This document shows positions 27,283 through 35,625 of a DNA stretch of 64,000 bases, piece by piece (position 1 is the first letter of the stretch; each line of letters starts with the position of its first letter). The stretch comes from an uncultured Ruminococcus sp. GTDB taxonomy: Bacteria; Bacillota; Clostridia; Oscillospirales; Acutalibacteraceae. The stretch covers positions 1 to 64,000 of the forward strand of contig CACXIV010000001.1 in the NCBI GenBank assembly GCA_902767845.1, in the 5' to 3' direction. The translations under genes and the position numbers were made by a program. The notes beneath the pieces were generated by a model. That model did no database searches. It saw nothing but the letters and a program-made list of their open reading frames with translations, and was not told where the DNA came from.

Positions 27283-28428
27283 ATGGAAATTAAAAATCAG
27301 AAAAAAATAAAGAGAAATATTTTGCTCAATCCCGGACCCTCCACAACGACCAATACGGTCAAGTTTGCTCAGGTTGTTCCCGACATCTGCCCGAGAGAGG
27401 AAGAATTCGGAAAGCTGATGAAAGGGCTTCGCGAGGATTTGGTGAAAATCGTCCACGGAGATACAGAGAAGTATACTTCGGTGCTTTTTTGCGGGTCGGG
27501 AACCATAAATATCGACGTGTGCATCAATTCACTTCTTCCTGCCGAAAAAAAGGTTTTGGTGGTCAATAACGGCGCTTACAGCGCAAGGGCTGTTGAGGTT
27601 TGCAGGTACTACGGACTGCCTCATATAGATCTGCGTTTTCCTGTTGACAAAAGACCCGATTTGGAAAAGGTCGAAGAAACACTAAAGACGAATCCCGATA
27701 TCGCTCTGGTCCATACCACCCATAACGAAACGGGTACGGGAATACTCAACCCGATCAGAGAACTCGGCGCGCTTGCTCACAAGTACGGAGCGGTGTTTAC
27801 GGTTGATACCACCAGCACCTACGCTATGCGCCCGATCGACATAGAAAAGGATAATATCGACTTCTGTATGGCGTCGGCTCAAAAGGGACTTACAGCGTTT
27901 ACGGGTCTGAGCTTTGTCGTCGGCAACAGAAGCATTATCGAAAAAAGCGCGGATTACCCCAAACGCTCGTATTACTGCAATCTTTTTATGCAGTATGACT
28001 TCTTTGAACGCACCGGAGAAATGCACTTTACTCCGCCCGTACAGACGATCTACGCGACCATTCAGGCGCTGAGTGAGTATTGGGCTGAGGGAGAAGAAGC
28101 AAAGTGGGCTCGTCATACAAGGGTGTTCAACGCTATCCACGACGGCTTGGACGAGCTTGGCTTCAAGGATGTAATAAAGCGCGAAGAACAGGCGGGACTT
28201 GTGGTTTCGGCGCTGTATCCCGATGATCCCAACTGGGATTTCAATAAGGTCCACGACTACTGCTACGAGCGCGGGTTCACTATCTACCCGGGCAAAATAA
28301 GCAACGCGAATACCTTTAGGCTTTGTGCGCTCGGAGCGATAGACCGGCAGGATATCAAGGACTTTTTCAAGGTGTTCAAAGAGGCGCTTGAATTTTACGG
28401 GGTTAATATCCCGATTCGATATAACTAA
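27283..28428 (+). CDS. phnW: 2-aminoethylphosphonate--pyruvate transaminase family (AEP transaminase)
   Basis: This PLP class V aminotransferase interconverts phosphonoacetaldehyde and 2-aminoethylphosphonate (AEP). I start at ATG 27283 (CAGGAG upstream), giving 381 residues, and not at an upstream TTG. Signature segments are NILLNPGPSTTT at the N-terminus, CGSGTINID, VDTTSTYAMRP and the PLP lysine, Lys 201, in SAQKGLTAFTG. PhnW often acts in AEP breakdown, but adjacent PEP mutase and phosphonopyruvate decarboxylase genes indicate that here it makes AEP. Confidence 0.9.
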   Translation: MEIKNQKKIKRNILLNPGPSTTTNTVKFAQVVPDICPREEEFGKLMKGLREDLVKIVHGDTEKYTSVLFCGSGTINIDVCINSLLPAEKKVLVVNNGAYSARAVEVCRYYGLPHIDLRFPVDKRPDLEKVEETLKTNPDIALVHTTHNETGTGILNPIRELGALAHKYGAVFTVDTTSTYAMRPIDIEKDNIDFCMASAQKGLTAFTGLSFVVGNRSIIEKSADYPKRSYYCNLFMQYDFFERTGEMHFTPPVQTIYATIQALSEYWAEGEEAKWARHTRVFNAIHDGLDELGFKDVIKREEQAGLVVSALYPDDPNWDFNKVHDYCYERGFTIYPGKISNANTFRLCALGAIDRQDIKDFFKVFKEALEFYGVNIPIRYN

Positions 28429-28445
28429 TAATAAGGGGTCATATT

Positions 28446-29741
28446 ATGAGGACTGCATATACATGCTTTTGTACGGATGTTATCCACGAGGGACATCTGA
28501 AAGTATTAAAAGAAGCAAAAAAACACGGCAGAGTTATTATCGGAGCTCTCAGTGACGAGGAGCTTATCCGCTACAATAAATACCCGACGATACCGCTTGA
28601 TGAGCGTATCAAGCTGTACCGTTCAATAAAATGCGTAGACAAGGTAGTCGTACAAAACAGTATGAACTATGATGACGTGATCCCGAGGGTTAAGCCTGAT
28701 TACGTTGTACACGGCGATAACTGGAGCAATGGCTACAAGGCTACGATCAGAAACCACGTTATAGAGCTGCTTGAAGAATACGGCGGAAAGCTTGTTGAGG
28801 TTCCTTATACCATAAACGAGGACGTAATCAAAACCGACCTTCGATTAAAGCACAAGCTCAGTATGCCGGAATACCGCAGAAAGCGCCTGCGTGATCTTAT
28901 AAAGATGTGCCCTATAGTCAAAACTATCGAGGCTCACAGCGGACTTACAGGCTTGATAGCTGAAAAGACCGTGGTAGAAAACAACGGTAAGCTCGATCAG
29001 TTCGACGCTATTTGGGTATCTTCTCTCTGTGACAGTACCGATAGGGGCAAGCCCGATATCGAGCTTGTCGATATGTCGGCGCGTCTGCGTACGATCTCAG
29101 ATATTATGGAGGTTACGACCAAGCCAATCATCCTTGACGGCGATACGGGCGGTTTGACCGAGCACTTTGTTTACAACATCAGAACGCTCGAGAGGATCGG
29201 CGTTTCTGCCGTAATCATCGAGGATAAAACAGGCTTAAAGAAGAACTCGCTGTTCGGTACCGAGGTGATACAAAAGCAGGATTCAATTGAGAATTTCTGT
29301 TCCAAAATAGCCGCGGGGAAAAAGGCGCAGCTCACGGATGATTTTATGATTTTTGCGCGTATAGAGAGCCTTATCCTCGAAAACGGAATGGACGACGCGC
29401 TTGAACGCGCCCGTGCATATGTTGAGGCGGGTGCCGACGGTATAATGATCCACAGCCGCCAGACCGATCCCAACGAGATATTTGAGTTCTGCGATAAGTT
29501 CCGTTCCGAGGACAAAAACACAACGCTTGTAGTGGTTCCTACGAGCTATAACTGCGTGACCGAGGACGAGCTTGAAAAACACGGAGTAAATATAGTGATT
29601 TACGCAAACCAGCTTATGCGCGCTGCATTCCCCGCGATGAAAAAGGCTGCCGAATCGATCCTTGTAAACCACAGAGCGCTTGAAGCGGACGAAATGCTTA
29701 TGCCTTTCAAGGATATAATCACCTTGATCGACGAGCTGTAA
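28446..29741 (+). CDS. Bifunctional cytidylyltransferase / phosphoenolpyruvate mutase (Fom1-like architecture)
   Basis: The C-terminal two thirds are PEP mutase, which forms the C-P bond by isomerising PEP to phosphonopyruvate. The diagnostic motif EDKTGLKKNS starts near Glu 259, and DGDTGG binds metal. Residues 1-135 are a CTP-transferase-like domain with HEGH (14-17) and VHGDNWSNGYK. This same order is known in fosfomycin-pathway Fom1, whose N-terminal domain cytidylylates hydroxyethylphosphonate. Here a CMP-activated phosphonate could be made for transfer to a glycan (inference). The operon order transaminase, this gene, decarboxylase supports a complete AEP pathway. 431 residues, 17 bases after phnW. 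Confidence 0.9.
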   Translation: MRTAYTCFCTDVIHEGHLKVLKEAKKHGRVIIGALSDEELIRYNKYPTIPLDERIKLYRSIKCVDKVVVQNSMNYDDVIPRVKPDYVVHGDNWSNGYKATIRNHVIELLEEYGGKLVEVPYTINEDVIKTDLRLKHKLSMPEYRRKRLRDLIKMCPIVKTIEAHSGLTGLIAEKTVVENNGKLDQFDAIWVSSLCDSTDRGKPDIELVDMSARLRTISDIMEVTTKPIILDGDTGGLTEHFVYNIRTLERIGVSAVIIEDKTGLKKNSLFGTEVIQKQDSIENFCSKIAAGKKAQLTDDFMIFARIESLILENGMDDALERARAYVEAGADGIMIHSRQTDPNEIFEFCDKFRSEDKNTTLVVVPTSYNCVTEDELEKHGVNIVIYANQLMRAAFPAMKKAAESILVNHRALEADEMLMPFKDIITLIDEL

Positions 29742-29750
29742 AGAGGAAAA

Positions 29751-30872
29751 ATGAAGATAGAAAAACTAACAGAAATAATCGGAGCGGATTTTTACACGGG
29801 AGTGCCTGACAGTCAGTTAAAGCCGCTCTGCGATTATTTGATAAATACATACGGTATTGATAAAAAAAATCATATTATTGCCGCGAACGAGGGCAACTGC
29901 GCGGCGCTCGCGGCAGGGTATCACCTTGCAACGGGAAAAATACCGGCGGTGTATATGCAGAACAGCGGCGAGGGAAATATAATAAATCCGCTGGCGTCCC
30001 TCCTCAACGATAAGGTTTATGCCATCCCGATGATATTTATTATCGGTTGGCGCGGTGAGCCCGGCGTTCATGACGAGCCCCAGCATATTTATCAGGGAGA
30101 AGTCACCGTAAAGCTCATGGAGGATATGGGCGTAAAGTCCTTTATTATCTCAAAAGACACGACCGCAGAAGAACTCAGCTTTGCTATGGACAGCTTCCGT
30201 CAACTGCTTAAAAACGGAAAGCAGGTCGCGTTTATTGTCCGCAGGGGCGCGCTTGAATACGGCGAGAAGGTCGAGTATAAAAACGGCTTCACTATGAAGC
30301 GCGAGGAAATAATCAGACATATCGTAAGTGCAACCGGGGAAGATCCGATCGTTTCCACGACCGGTAAGGCGAGCCGCGAACTTTTTGAGATCCGCGAGGC
30401 AAACTCACAGAGCCATAAATACGATTTTCTCACCGTCGGTTCAATGGGTCACAGCTCGTCGATCGCGCTCGGTATCGCGCTCAATAAACCAAATCAAAAA
30501 ATCTGGTGCATAGACGGCGACGGAGCTCTGATGATGCATATGGGCTCAATGGCGGTAATCGGCGCGAACGCTCCAGATAATCTTGTTCATATCGTCATCA
30601 ATAACGGCGCTCATGAAACAGTCGGCGGAATGCCCACCGTCGCTTCTAAAATTGATATTACCGGCGCGGCAAAAGCCTGCGGATATCCTTACGCTGTCAG
30701 CGTAGAAAGTTTCGAGGCTTTGGATAACGAGCTCAAAGCGGCAAAGTGCAGAAATTCGCTGAGTCTTATTGAGGTGAAATGCTCGATAGGAGCAAGAGCT
30801 GACCTCGGCAGACCTACTACGACCGCGTTAGAGAATAAAAACAACTTCGCTCGATACTTAGAAGACTTATAA
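29751..30872 (+). CDS. Phosphonopyruvate decarboxylase
   Basis: This thiamine-diphosphate enzyme drives phosphonate synthesis by decarboxylating phosphonopyruvate to phosphonoacetaldehyde. The 373-residue protein opens with GADFYTGVPDSQLKPLCDYL, typical of the family, has AANEGNCAALAAGYH with the catalytic Glu, and carries the TPP/Mg motif around CIDGDGALMMHMG and ending in INNGAHET. AGAGGAAAA precedes the ATG, ten bases after the mutase gene. It is the last gene of the phosphonate operon and is followed by a strong terminator. Confidence 0.93.
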   Translation: MKIEKLTEIIGADFYTGVPDSQLKPLCDYLINTYGIDKKNHIIAANEGNCAALAAGYHLATGKIPAVYMQNSGEGNIINPLASLLNDKVYAIPMIFIIGWRGEPGVHDEPQHIYQGEVTVKLMEDMGVKSFIISKDTTAEELSFAMDSFRQLLKNGKQVAFIVRRGALEYGEKVEYKNGFTMKREEIIRHIVSATGEDPIVSTTGKASRELFEIREANSQSHKYDFLTVGSMGHSSSIALGIALNKPNQKIWCIDGDGALMMHMGSMAVIGANAPDNLVHIVINNGAHETVGGMPTVASKIDITGAAKACGYPYAVSVESFEALDNELKAAKCRNSLSLIEVKCSIGARADLGRPTTTALENKNNFARYLEDL

Positions 30873-30882
30873 TATAAAAGTG

Positions 30883-30922
30883 ACCTCGGCAGGATATCCT
30901 GCCGAGGTATTTGTGTTTTTTT
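30883..30922 (+). terminator. Terminator of the phosphonate operon
   Basis: A perfect 26-base palindrome (30883-30908) is followed by a T-rich run. It may also work against the convergent minus-strand cassette, which ends at 30928. Confidence 0.88.
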
Positions 30923-30927
30923 CAGTC

Positions 30928-31344
30928 TTATTCTTCAAGCGGAGAGATTTTTTCATTTTCTGTTACGATCATATTTGCCGCTGATGCAGCAGCGCATACA
31001 ACACGAACATACTCGACTTTATTTGAGTCCTCTGCGCTTCTGCCGTCAAGCTTTGCACCGGTTAAATTGCAAAAAGCGAACGATGAACCTACGCCGGTAG
31101 CCGGTTTATGAGCGTTAAGCAGGTTTTTATCCGAAGCGCTCGCTTTGTATGTAACATCGTAGGTGCCGTTTTGAGTTAACATTTTATTTCCGGATGGTGT
31201 TATTCCTGTAGATATGCTTGAAATAGCTGCAGCAAGATTTGCACTGTTCTGAGTTTGCGGTATTGTCGCGCCTTTGTTATTACACGCGGTATATGCGTTC
31301 GCTATAGTAGAGTTAATTCTTGTGATTTCACTTGCAATACTCAT
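30928..31344 (-). CDS. Phage tail-associated protein (second half of cassette B)
   Basis: A 138-residue protein overlapping the upstream ORF by four bases (ATGA). It contains GITPSGNKMLTQNGTYDVTY, a motif common in minor tail and fibre proteins of Clostridia phages, and a short C-terminal beta-rich part. It has no peptidase domain, unlike copy A at 24653. It is presumably a reduced relative of the phage-tail-like protein of copy A. Its function is not recognisable. Confidence 0.65.
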   Translation of the reverse strand: MSIASEITRINSTIANAYTACNNKGATIPQTQNSANLAAAISSISTGITPSGNKMLTQNGTYDVTYKASASDKNLLNAHKPATGVGSSFAFCNLTGAKLDGRSAEDSNKVEYVRVVCAAASAANMIVTENEKISPLEE

Positions 31345-31598
31345 TTTACCGCATCCTGAACCTGAGATAACAGAGCTTCGATATTTTCGCTTTTGCTGAG
31401 CGAACAGGGAACATTGTCGTTTATAAGACTGTTGTTTTTTCGTTCAACTATCGAAGCTGTTGCGGTGCAGCTTTGGCCGACCTCAAGCGCGTCCTTGTCC
31501 TGAGTGAGCTCAAGCTCAATGATCCTTGAATTGACGTCGTTGACGTGCGTGACCGAAACGATATTCAGCCGGTGGTTTCTGTTGATGTCATAGACCAC
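31341..31598 (-). CDS. BppU-like N-terminal module, apparently without a proper start codon (cassette B)
   Basis: The 85 residues (VVYDINRNHRLNIVSVTHVN) match residues about 9-75 of the copy A protein. The region upstream is also homologous: AGGAGG is followed by a run of seven A, and the codons match copy A except that the initiator ATG reads ACA. The first usable in-frame start is a GTG at 31598, about 28 bases from the Shine-Dalgarno sequence. It is therefore poorly translated or a pseudogene. The next ORF overlaps its stop. Confidence 0.55.
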   Translation of the reverse strand: MVYDINRNHRLNIVSVTHVNDVNSRIIELELTQDKDALEVGQSCTATASIVERKNNSLINDNVPCSLSKSENIEALLSQVQDAVK

Positions 31599-31622
31599 AT
31601 TGATGTTTTTGATCTCTGTTTT

Positions 31623-31713
31623 TTTACCTCCTGATTTTAGTGAATTATGAAGGGGGAAAACACCTCTCCGTTAATAGTTCTAAATCGGGAAAAATTGCCT
31701 ATAAATGTGCAAT
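31623..31713 (-). promoter_or_regulatory. Conserved leader of the phage-tail cassette (copy B)
   Basis: It has the same layout as copy A: a hairpin (arms 31694-31698 and 31709-31713) with a T tract, the same 15-base box at 31666-31680, then AGGAGG near 31626. The stem is weaker (5 bp) than in copy A. Confidence 0.5.
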
Positions 31714-31805
31714 ATAATTCCAAAAGTTGCAGCAATTAATTGGAGTTTACACAAGATAGTGTCTGCTGTAGGGCGAAAAACAAATCCTAAATGTTACTGT
31801 CTTAT

Positions 31806-31834
31806 TTGACAAGATCCAATTTTACAGCTATAAT
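31806..31834 (+). promoter_or_regulatory. Sigma-A promoter of the 31882 gene
   Basis: TTGACA (31806-31811), a 17-base spacer and TATAAT (31829-31834) are full consensus. The transcript would start near 31841, about 40 bases before the ATG. Confidence 0.88.
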
Positions 31835-31881
31835 TATGGTATTAGCGGCAGCAAAATTCTATTTATACTAACGGAAAGCCT

Positions 31882-33030
31882 ATGACCGATAAAGACAGAC
31901 TGAAAACCGCTATGGATATGATCCACCTTGTTTCCTGCGCGGTGAACAACGAAAAGCCCGACAAAAGAATATGCGAAAAAACAGATCTTTCAGAGCTGCT
32001 TGTAGTTGCAAGCAATCATTCACTGAGGGCGGCGACGGCTTTTGCCTTGGAGAAAAAAATTGCGCTTCCCGAGGATTTCAGAGAGGAAAAGTACAAGGCG
32101 GTTCGCAGATCGACACTTTTTAACTTTGAGCGTAACGCGGTACTTAACGCCTTGGAAAATAACAAAATTCGGTATATGACCTTAAAGGGAATTGTATTAA
32201 GGGAGTGCTATCCCAAAACCTCGATGAGGGAAATGTCCGACAACGACATTTTGTGCGACGAAAACAGAATGTCGGACGTAAGATCGGTTATGGAGAGTCT
32301 CGGATTTTTGTGCAAAAGCTATGAAAAATCTCACCACGACATATATTCAAAGCCTCCGCAGCTTTATTTTGAGATGCACCGCTCGCTTTTTGACCGTGAT
32401 AATGAACCGGAGTTTTACGCTTATTTCATGAATATATGGGATAAAGCTGTTAGAAACGATAATAATGGATACGGTTACCATTTGACGAATGATGATATGT
32501 ATATTTATCTGATCTGCCATTTGTATCTGCACTACCGTACTAAAGGAACCGGTTTGCGTTCGCTGCTCGACATCTATGTGTTCAACAAAAAATATAGGGA
32601 TTGTTTAGACCGTGGTTATATCGAAGCCGAGCTTAAAAAGCTTGAGCTCAACCGGTTTGAGCGCAAGATAAGGGAGCTTTCGGAAAAAACCTTTACTGCT
32701 CAGCCGTTGTCGGAGGACGAGCTTGATGAGCTGAGCTTTTTCATCCTCTCAACCACGCACGGAACTATGGACAACTATTTGGCAAATCATCTTAACAATG
32801 ATGACAGCGTTGGTGCAAAGACCAAATACGCACTTTCACGGTTGTTCCCCTCAAGGGAAAACTTAAGAACAACGCATCCGTTCGTATATAACCATATGGG
32901 TATATATCCCTTGTGGATACTGTATCGTCCGGTCAAGGGCGCAGTAAAGTACCCTAAAAAAATGAGCGGTGAAATAAAAAGGTTGATAAGGTTCAGAAAA
33001 AAGGATAACATGGGTGAGTTCAATAAATAA
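31882..33030 (+). CDS. Nucleotidyltransferase-like protein (PF14907 type)
   Basis: The 382-residue protein contains MTLKGIVLRECYP followed by MREMSDNDILCDE, which matches uncharacterised nucleotidyltransferases with a G-x-D-x-D type metal site (here SDNDIL). Such genes are common next to EPS or capsule clusters and are proposed to transfer nucleotide-linked groups, but no substrate is established. Here it follows the phosphonate operon with its own consensus promoter, so it could serve as the phosphonate or sugar transferase (speculative). It has its own terminator. Confidence 0.75.
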   Translation: MTDKDRLKTAMDMIHLVSCAVNNEKPDKRICEKTDLSELLVVASNHSLRAATAFALEKKIALPEDFREEKYKAVRRSTLFNFERNAVLNALENNKIRYMTLKGIVLRECYPKTSMREMSDNDILCDENRMSDVRSVMESLGFLCKSYEKSHHDIYSKPPQLYFEMHRSLFDRDNEPEFYAYFMNIWDKAVRNDNNGYGYHLTNDDMYIYLICHLYLHYRTKGTGLRSLLDIYVFNKKYRDCLDRGYIEAELKKLELNRFERKIRELSEKTFTAQPLSEDELDELSFFILSTTHGTMDNYLANHLNNDDSVGAKTKYALSRLFPSRENLRTTHPFVYNHMGIYPLWILYRPVKGAVKYPKKMSGEIKRLIRFRKKDNMGEFNK

Positions 33031-33031
33031 T

Positions 33032-33067
33032 GCTCTGTTTGCGTAAATCGTAAACGGAGCGTTTTTT
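33032..33067 (+). terminator. Terminator of the 31882 gene
   Basis: Stem GCTCTGTTT / AAACGGAGC (33032-33040, 33052-33060, one G-T pair) followed by GTTTTTT. Confidence 0.8.
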
Positions 33068-33211
33068 GCTCTGCGTCAATAGTCGGAACAAAAGAAGAAA
33101 AGATAAGGAACATAATGATCGGGCTGCGGTTTAGATAAACTCATTAAAAATCAAGCTTTTGATTTTTGATTAATCTTTTGCTTTTTGTCAATAATTTAAC
33201 CGGTGATCATT

Positions 33212-33421
33212 ATGTTATATATTCAAAACCGTTATGATCGGAACGGCAACAGAATTGAAGATGTAGAAAAATATGAGCCTCAGCATACTGAGGAGCTGAG
33301 AGGATTTCTTAATGAAATCTACGCGGATAATAGTGATGTAACAGAACTGGCAACAGGTGGTTCGGTCTCCGAGATCGTACGATTTGAGTTCGCGGAAAGC
33401 GAGAGAAAAAAAGCCGTCTGA
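33212..33421 (+). CDS. Small protein of unknown function (intact copy)
   Basis: A 69-residue acidic protein starting LYIQNRYDRNGNRIEDVEKY after the Met. ATG 33212 is chosen because GGTGATC lies upstream. A dead homologue lies at 5049-5185, so it belongs to a family that has been copied in this genome. No domain was recognised. It lies directly upstream of another tiny ORF and the serine recombinase, which may mark it as mobile-element cargo. Confidence 0.7.
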   Translation: MLYIQNRYDRNGNRIEDVEKYEPQHTEELRGFLNEIYADNSDVTELATGGSVSEIVRFEFAESERKKAV

Positions 33422-33444
33422 TGTTATAGCAAGGTGATTTGAAA

Positions 33445-33540
33445 ATGTATCTACACAACATTCAAAAGCTTGTAAAAAACATAATAAAACAGGAAATTTC
33501 GACCAATTATGAAGATGAAATGCAGGTTGAAAAGCAATAG
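33445..33540 (+). CDS. Tiny ORF (31 residues) after the small protein
   Basis: ATG 33445 has AAGGTG upstream at good spacing, and the frame ends at TAG 33538-33540. The 31-residue product begins MYLHNIQKLVKNII and is basic then acidic. It follows the previous small gene by 23 bases and could be co-translated. No homology was recognised and it is too short to judge further. Confidence 0.5.
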   Translation: MYLHNIQKLVKNIIKQEISTNYEDEMQVEKQ

Positions 33541-33555
33541 GGTCTATGCTATACT
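33527..33555 (+). promoter_or_regulatory. Promoter upstream of the serine recombinase
   Basis: TTGAAA (33527-33532), a 17-base spacer and TATACT (33550-33555). It lies inside the tiny ORF. The predicted start point falls within the palindrome at 33556-33579. Confidence 0.6.
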
Positions 33556-33579
33556 GAAAGAGGTTTAATGACCTCTTTC
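33556..33579 (+). terminator. Palindrome at the recombinase promoter: terminator or operator
   Basis: Perfect 9-bp arms (GAAAGAGGT / ACCTCTTTC, loop TTAATG) followed by TTTT. It could end the small-gene transcript or act as an operator over the recombinase start site. Confidence 0.6.
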
Positions 33580-33600
33580 TTTTATTATGGGTGAATAGTT

Positions 33601-35019
33601 ATGGCAAAGAAAAAAAGCGAAATAAAAAAATCAACGGCAGCCTCGGACAGCGGTATCACGGCTCTGTATGTCCGCGTATCAACCGACGCGCAGTTTGAGG
33701 AAGGTTACTCCCTTGAAGCTCAGGAGAAAAAGCTCAAGCAGTGGTGCGAGGTAAAGGAGTATACCAATTATCAGGTGTATCAGGACGGCGGATGGAGCGG
33801 CAGCAACCTTGACCGTCCGGAAATGAAAAGGCTTATTTCCGATATAATGAACCACAAGGTGAACCGGGTCGTCGTTTATAAGCTCGACCGTTTGTCGAGA
33901 TCGCAAAAGGATACTCTGTTTTTGCTCGAGGAGCTGTTCATTCCCAATAACGTCGAGTTCTATTCGATGAACGAGAATTTTGACACAAGCACTCCATACG
34001 GTAAAGCGATGATCGGTATTCTCTCCGTATTCGCTCAGCTTGAGCGCGAAAATATCCGCGAGAGAACGCGTATGGGTATGTATGAGCGCGTTAAGGAAGG
34101 CTACTGGATGGGCGGCAACGGCGTACCGTTCGGCTATGATTATGACTCTAATCGGGATATTCTTGTCCCGAACGAGCACGCCGAGGATGTCAAAAACATA
34201 TATGACTTATATTTGAAGGGCTATTCCACGACCCGACTGGCTAAAATGTTCTCTGTTTCGGGCGACCGCCAGATCACGATGATCCTCGACAGGATCACGT
34301 ATACCGGTAAGATAAAATACAATGATGAAATATTCCTGGGCAAGCATCAGCCTTTGATTGATGAAAACACTTGGCACAGGGTACAGCTTGAGCGCCAAAG
34401 ACGCTCGACGAAAAACGTTGTTACATCTCAATATCTGCTGACAGGCTTACTTGTCTGCGGCAAGTGCGGAGCCAAAATGAGATATCAGAAGTGGGGAAGG
34501 GACAAAACAAAAATATATTGCTATTCTCAGCAGACCTCAAAAATGAATCTCGTAAAAGACCCGAACTGCGACAATCTGCGTTATGACGCGGAAGAATTGG
34601 AGAAGTTAGTAATAGACGACGTTTTAAGAATGGCGGATAAGGTCGTAGCCGATGAAAAAGCCGTTCCGAAAATAAATGATTCAAGACGCGCGGGAGTTAA
34701 AATTCTCCAAGAGAAATATGATGCCGTATCCGCAAAGATAAAAAGACTTTATAATCTGTACGCCGAGAACGAGGACAAGCTGCTGCTTGAAACTATCAGG
34801 GAAAACCAAAAGGAGCTGGCTTCGCTGTCCAAGCTTTTGGATAACGAGAAAACCTCTGTCGCGGCGGTTGACGACATAGTCGAGCGCAATAATATCGTAA
34901 AGAATCTCAGAAACACATGGGACAGTCTGACGATCAGCGAAAAGCAGAGAGCGCTGCGCATCTGCGTCGGAAAGATAGTCGTGACCGATCACCGCGTCGA
35001 CATCGACTATCTGATATGA
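33601..35019 (+). CDS. Large serine recombinase (resolvase/integrase)
   Basis: The 472-residue site-specific recombinase has the resolvase N-terminus (ALYVRVSTDAQFEEG, catalytic Ser 27; YKLDRLSRS; ERENIRERT), a recombinase domain, and a zinc ribbon beginning LVCGKCGAKM. A coiled-coil segment covers roughly residues 350-430. This family includes phage integrases, transposon resolvases and the SpoIVCA enzyme of the skin element. No attachment sites or element borders could be defined. The gene has no adjacent phage or conjugation genes. Confidence 0.93.
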   Translation: MAKKKSEIKKSTAASDSGITALYVRVSTDAQFEEGYSLEAQEKKLKQWCEVKEYTNYQVYQDGGWSGSNLDRPEMKRLISDIMNHKVNRVVVYKLDRLSRSQKDTLFLLEELFIPNNVEFYSMNENFDTSTPYGKAMIGILSVFAQLERENIRERTRMGMYERVKEGYWMGGNGVPFGYDYDSNRDILVPNEHAEDVKNIYDLYLKGYSTTRLAKMFSVSGDRQITMILDRITYTGKIKYNDEIFLGKHQPLIDENTWHRVQLERQRRSTKNVVTSQYLLTGLLVCGKCGAKMRYQKWGRDKTKIYCYSQQTSKMNLVKDPNCDNLRYDAEELEKLVIDDVLRMADKVVADEKAVPKINDSRRAGVKILQEKYDAVSAKIKRLYNLYAENEDKLLLETIRENQKELASLSKLLDNEKTSVAAVDDIVERNNIVKNLRNTWDSLTISEKQRALRICVGKIVVTDHRVDIDYLI

Positions 35020-35134
35020 AAAAGCCATATTTTCCGCGTTATCAACATGAACAAAACGCCGACAAAAAATTTTTTGAAAAAAATAAAATCAGATGAAACC
35101 AAAACGGCAATCCCGGGAGTGTTATTTATGAGGG

Positions 35135-35623
35135 GTGAAAAAATTGCCGGAGATATTGTTCGCGAAATTGACGTTTGAGCAGGTCGTGCGAAAATACGCT
35201 CAAACCGTTATGCGAGTGTGTATAATGCGTTTAGAGAATTATTCTGACGCGGAGGACTGCTTTCAAAACGTATATGTCAAGCTATACAAAAGTACAAAAA
35301 GCTTTTCGGATGAAGAGCATCTGAAAGCATGGCTGATACGCGTTGCAATCAACGAGTGCAGCAGCTACGTAAAAAGCAATAACCGCGAGATTCCGATGGA
35401 AGGGATCCGGCGCGACGAACCCGATTTTACGGATGAAGCCGCCGATATGTCGTGGGCTTTGATGAGAACCCCTCAAAAATACCGCGATGTGCTGTATCTA
35501 TATTACTGCGAACAATATAAGGTGAACGAGATCGCAAAACTGCTAAAACTAAATGAGAACACGGTAAAAACCCGTCTGAGGCGGGGAAGAGACATACTAA
35601 AGTCAATTTACGGAGGTGATTAA
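35135..35623 (+). CDS. ECF-type RNA polymerase sigma factor
   Basis: A 162-residue group 4 sigma factor with only regions 2 and 4: NYSDAEDCFQNVYVKLYKS (region 2) and VNEIAKLLKLNENTVKTRLRRGR (region 4 helix-turn-helix). It would direct transcription of target promoters when released by its membrane partner, the next gene. The start is GTG 35135 or, more plausibly by ribosome-site spacing, TTG 35144. A TGAAAC box at 35094, resembling SigW-type -35 elements, lies upstream, without a clear -10. Confidence 0.9.
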   Translation: MKKLPEILFAKLTFEQVVRKYAQTVMRVCIMRLENYSDAEDCFQNVYVKLYKSTKSFSDEEHLKAWLIRVAINECSSYVKSNNREIPMEGIRRDEPDFTDEAADMSWALMRTPQKYRDVLYLYYCEQYKVNEIAKLLKLNENTVKTRLRRGRDILKSIYGGD

Positions 35624-35625
35624 GC

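Noticed and set aside
24653..31713. A prophage
   Set aside because: Only tail-like modules occur; no head, lysis, replication or integration genes lie next to them.
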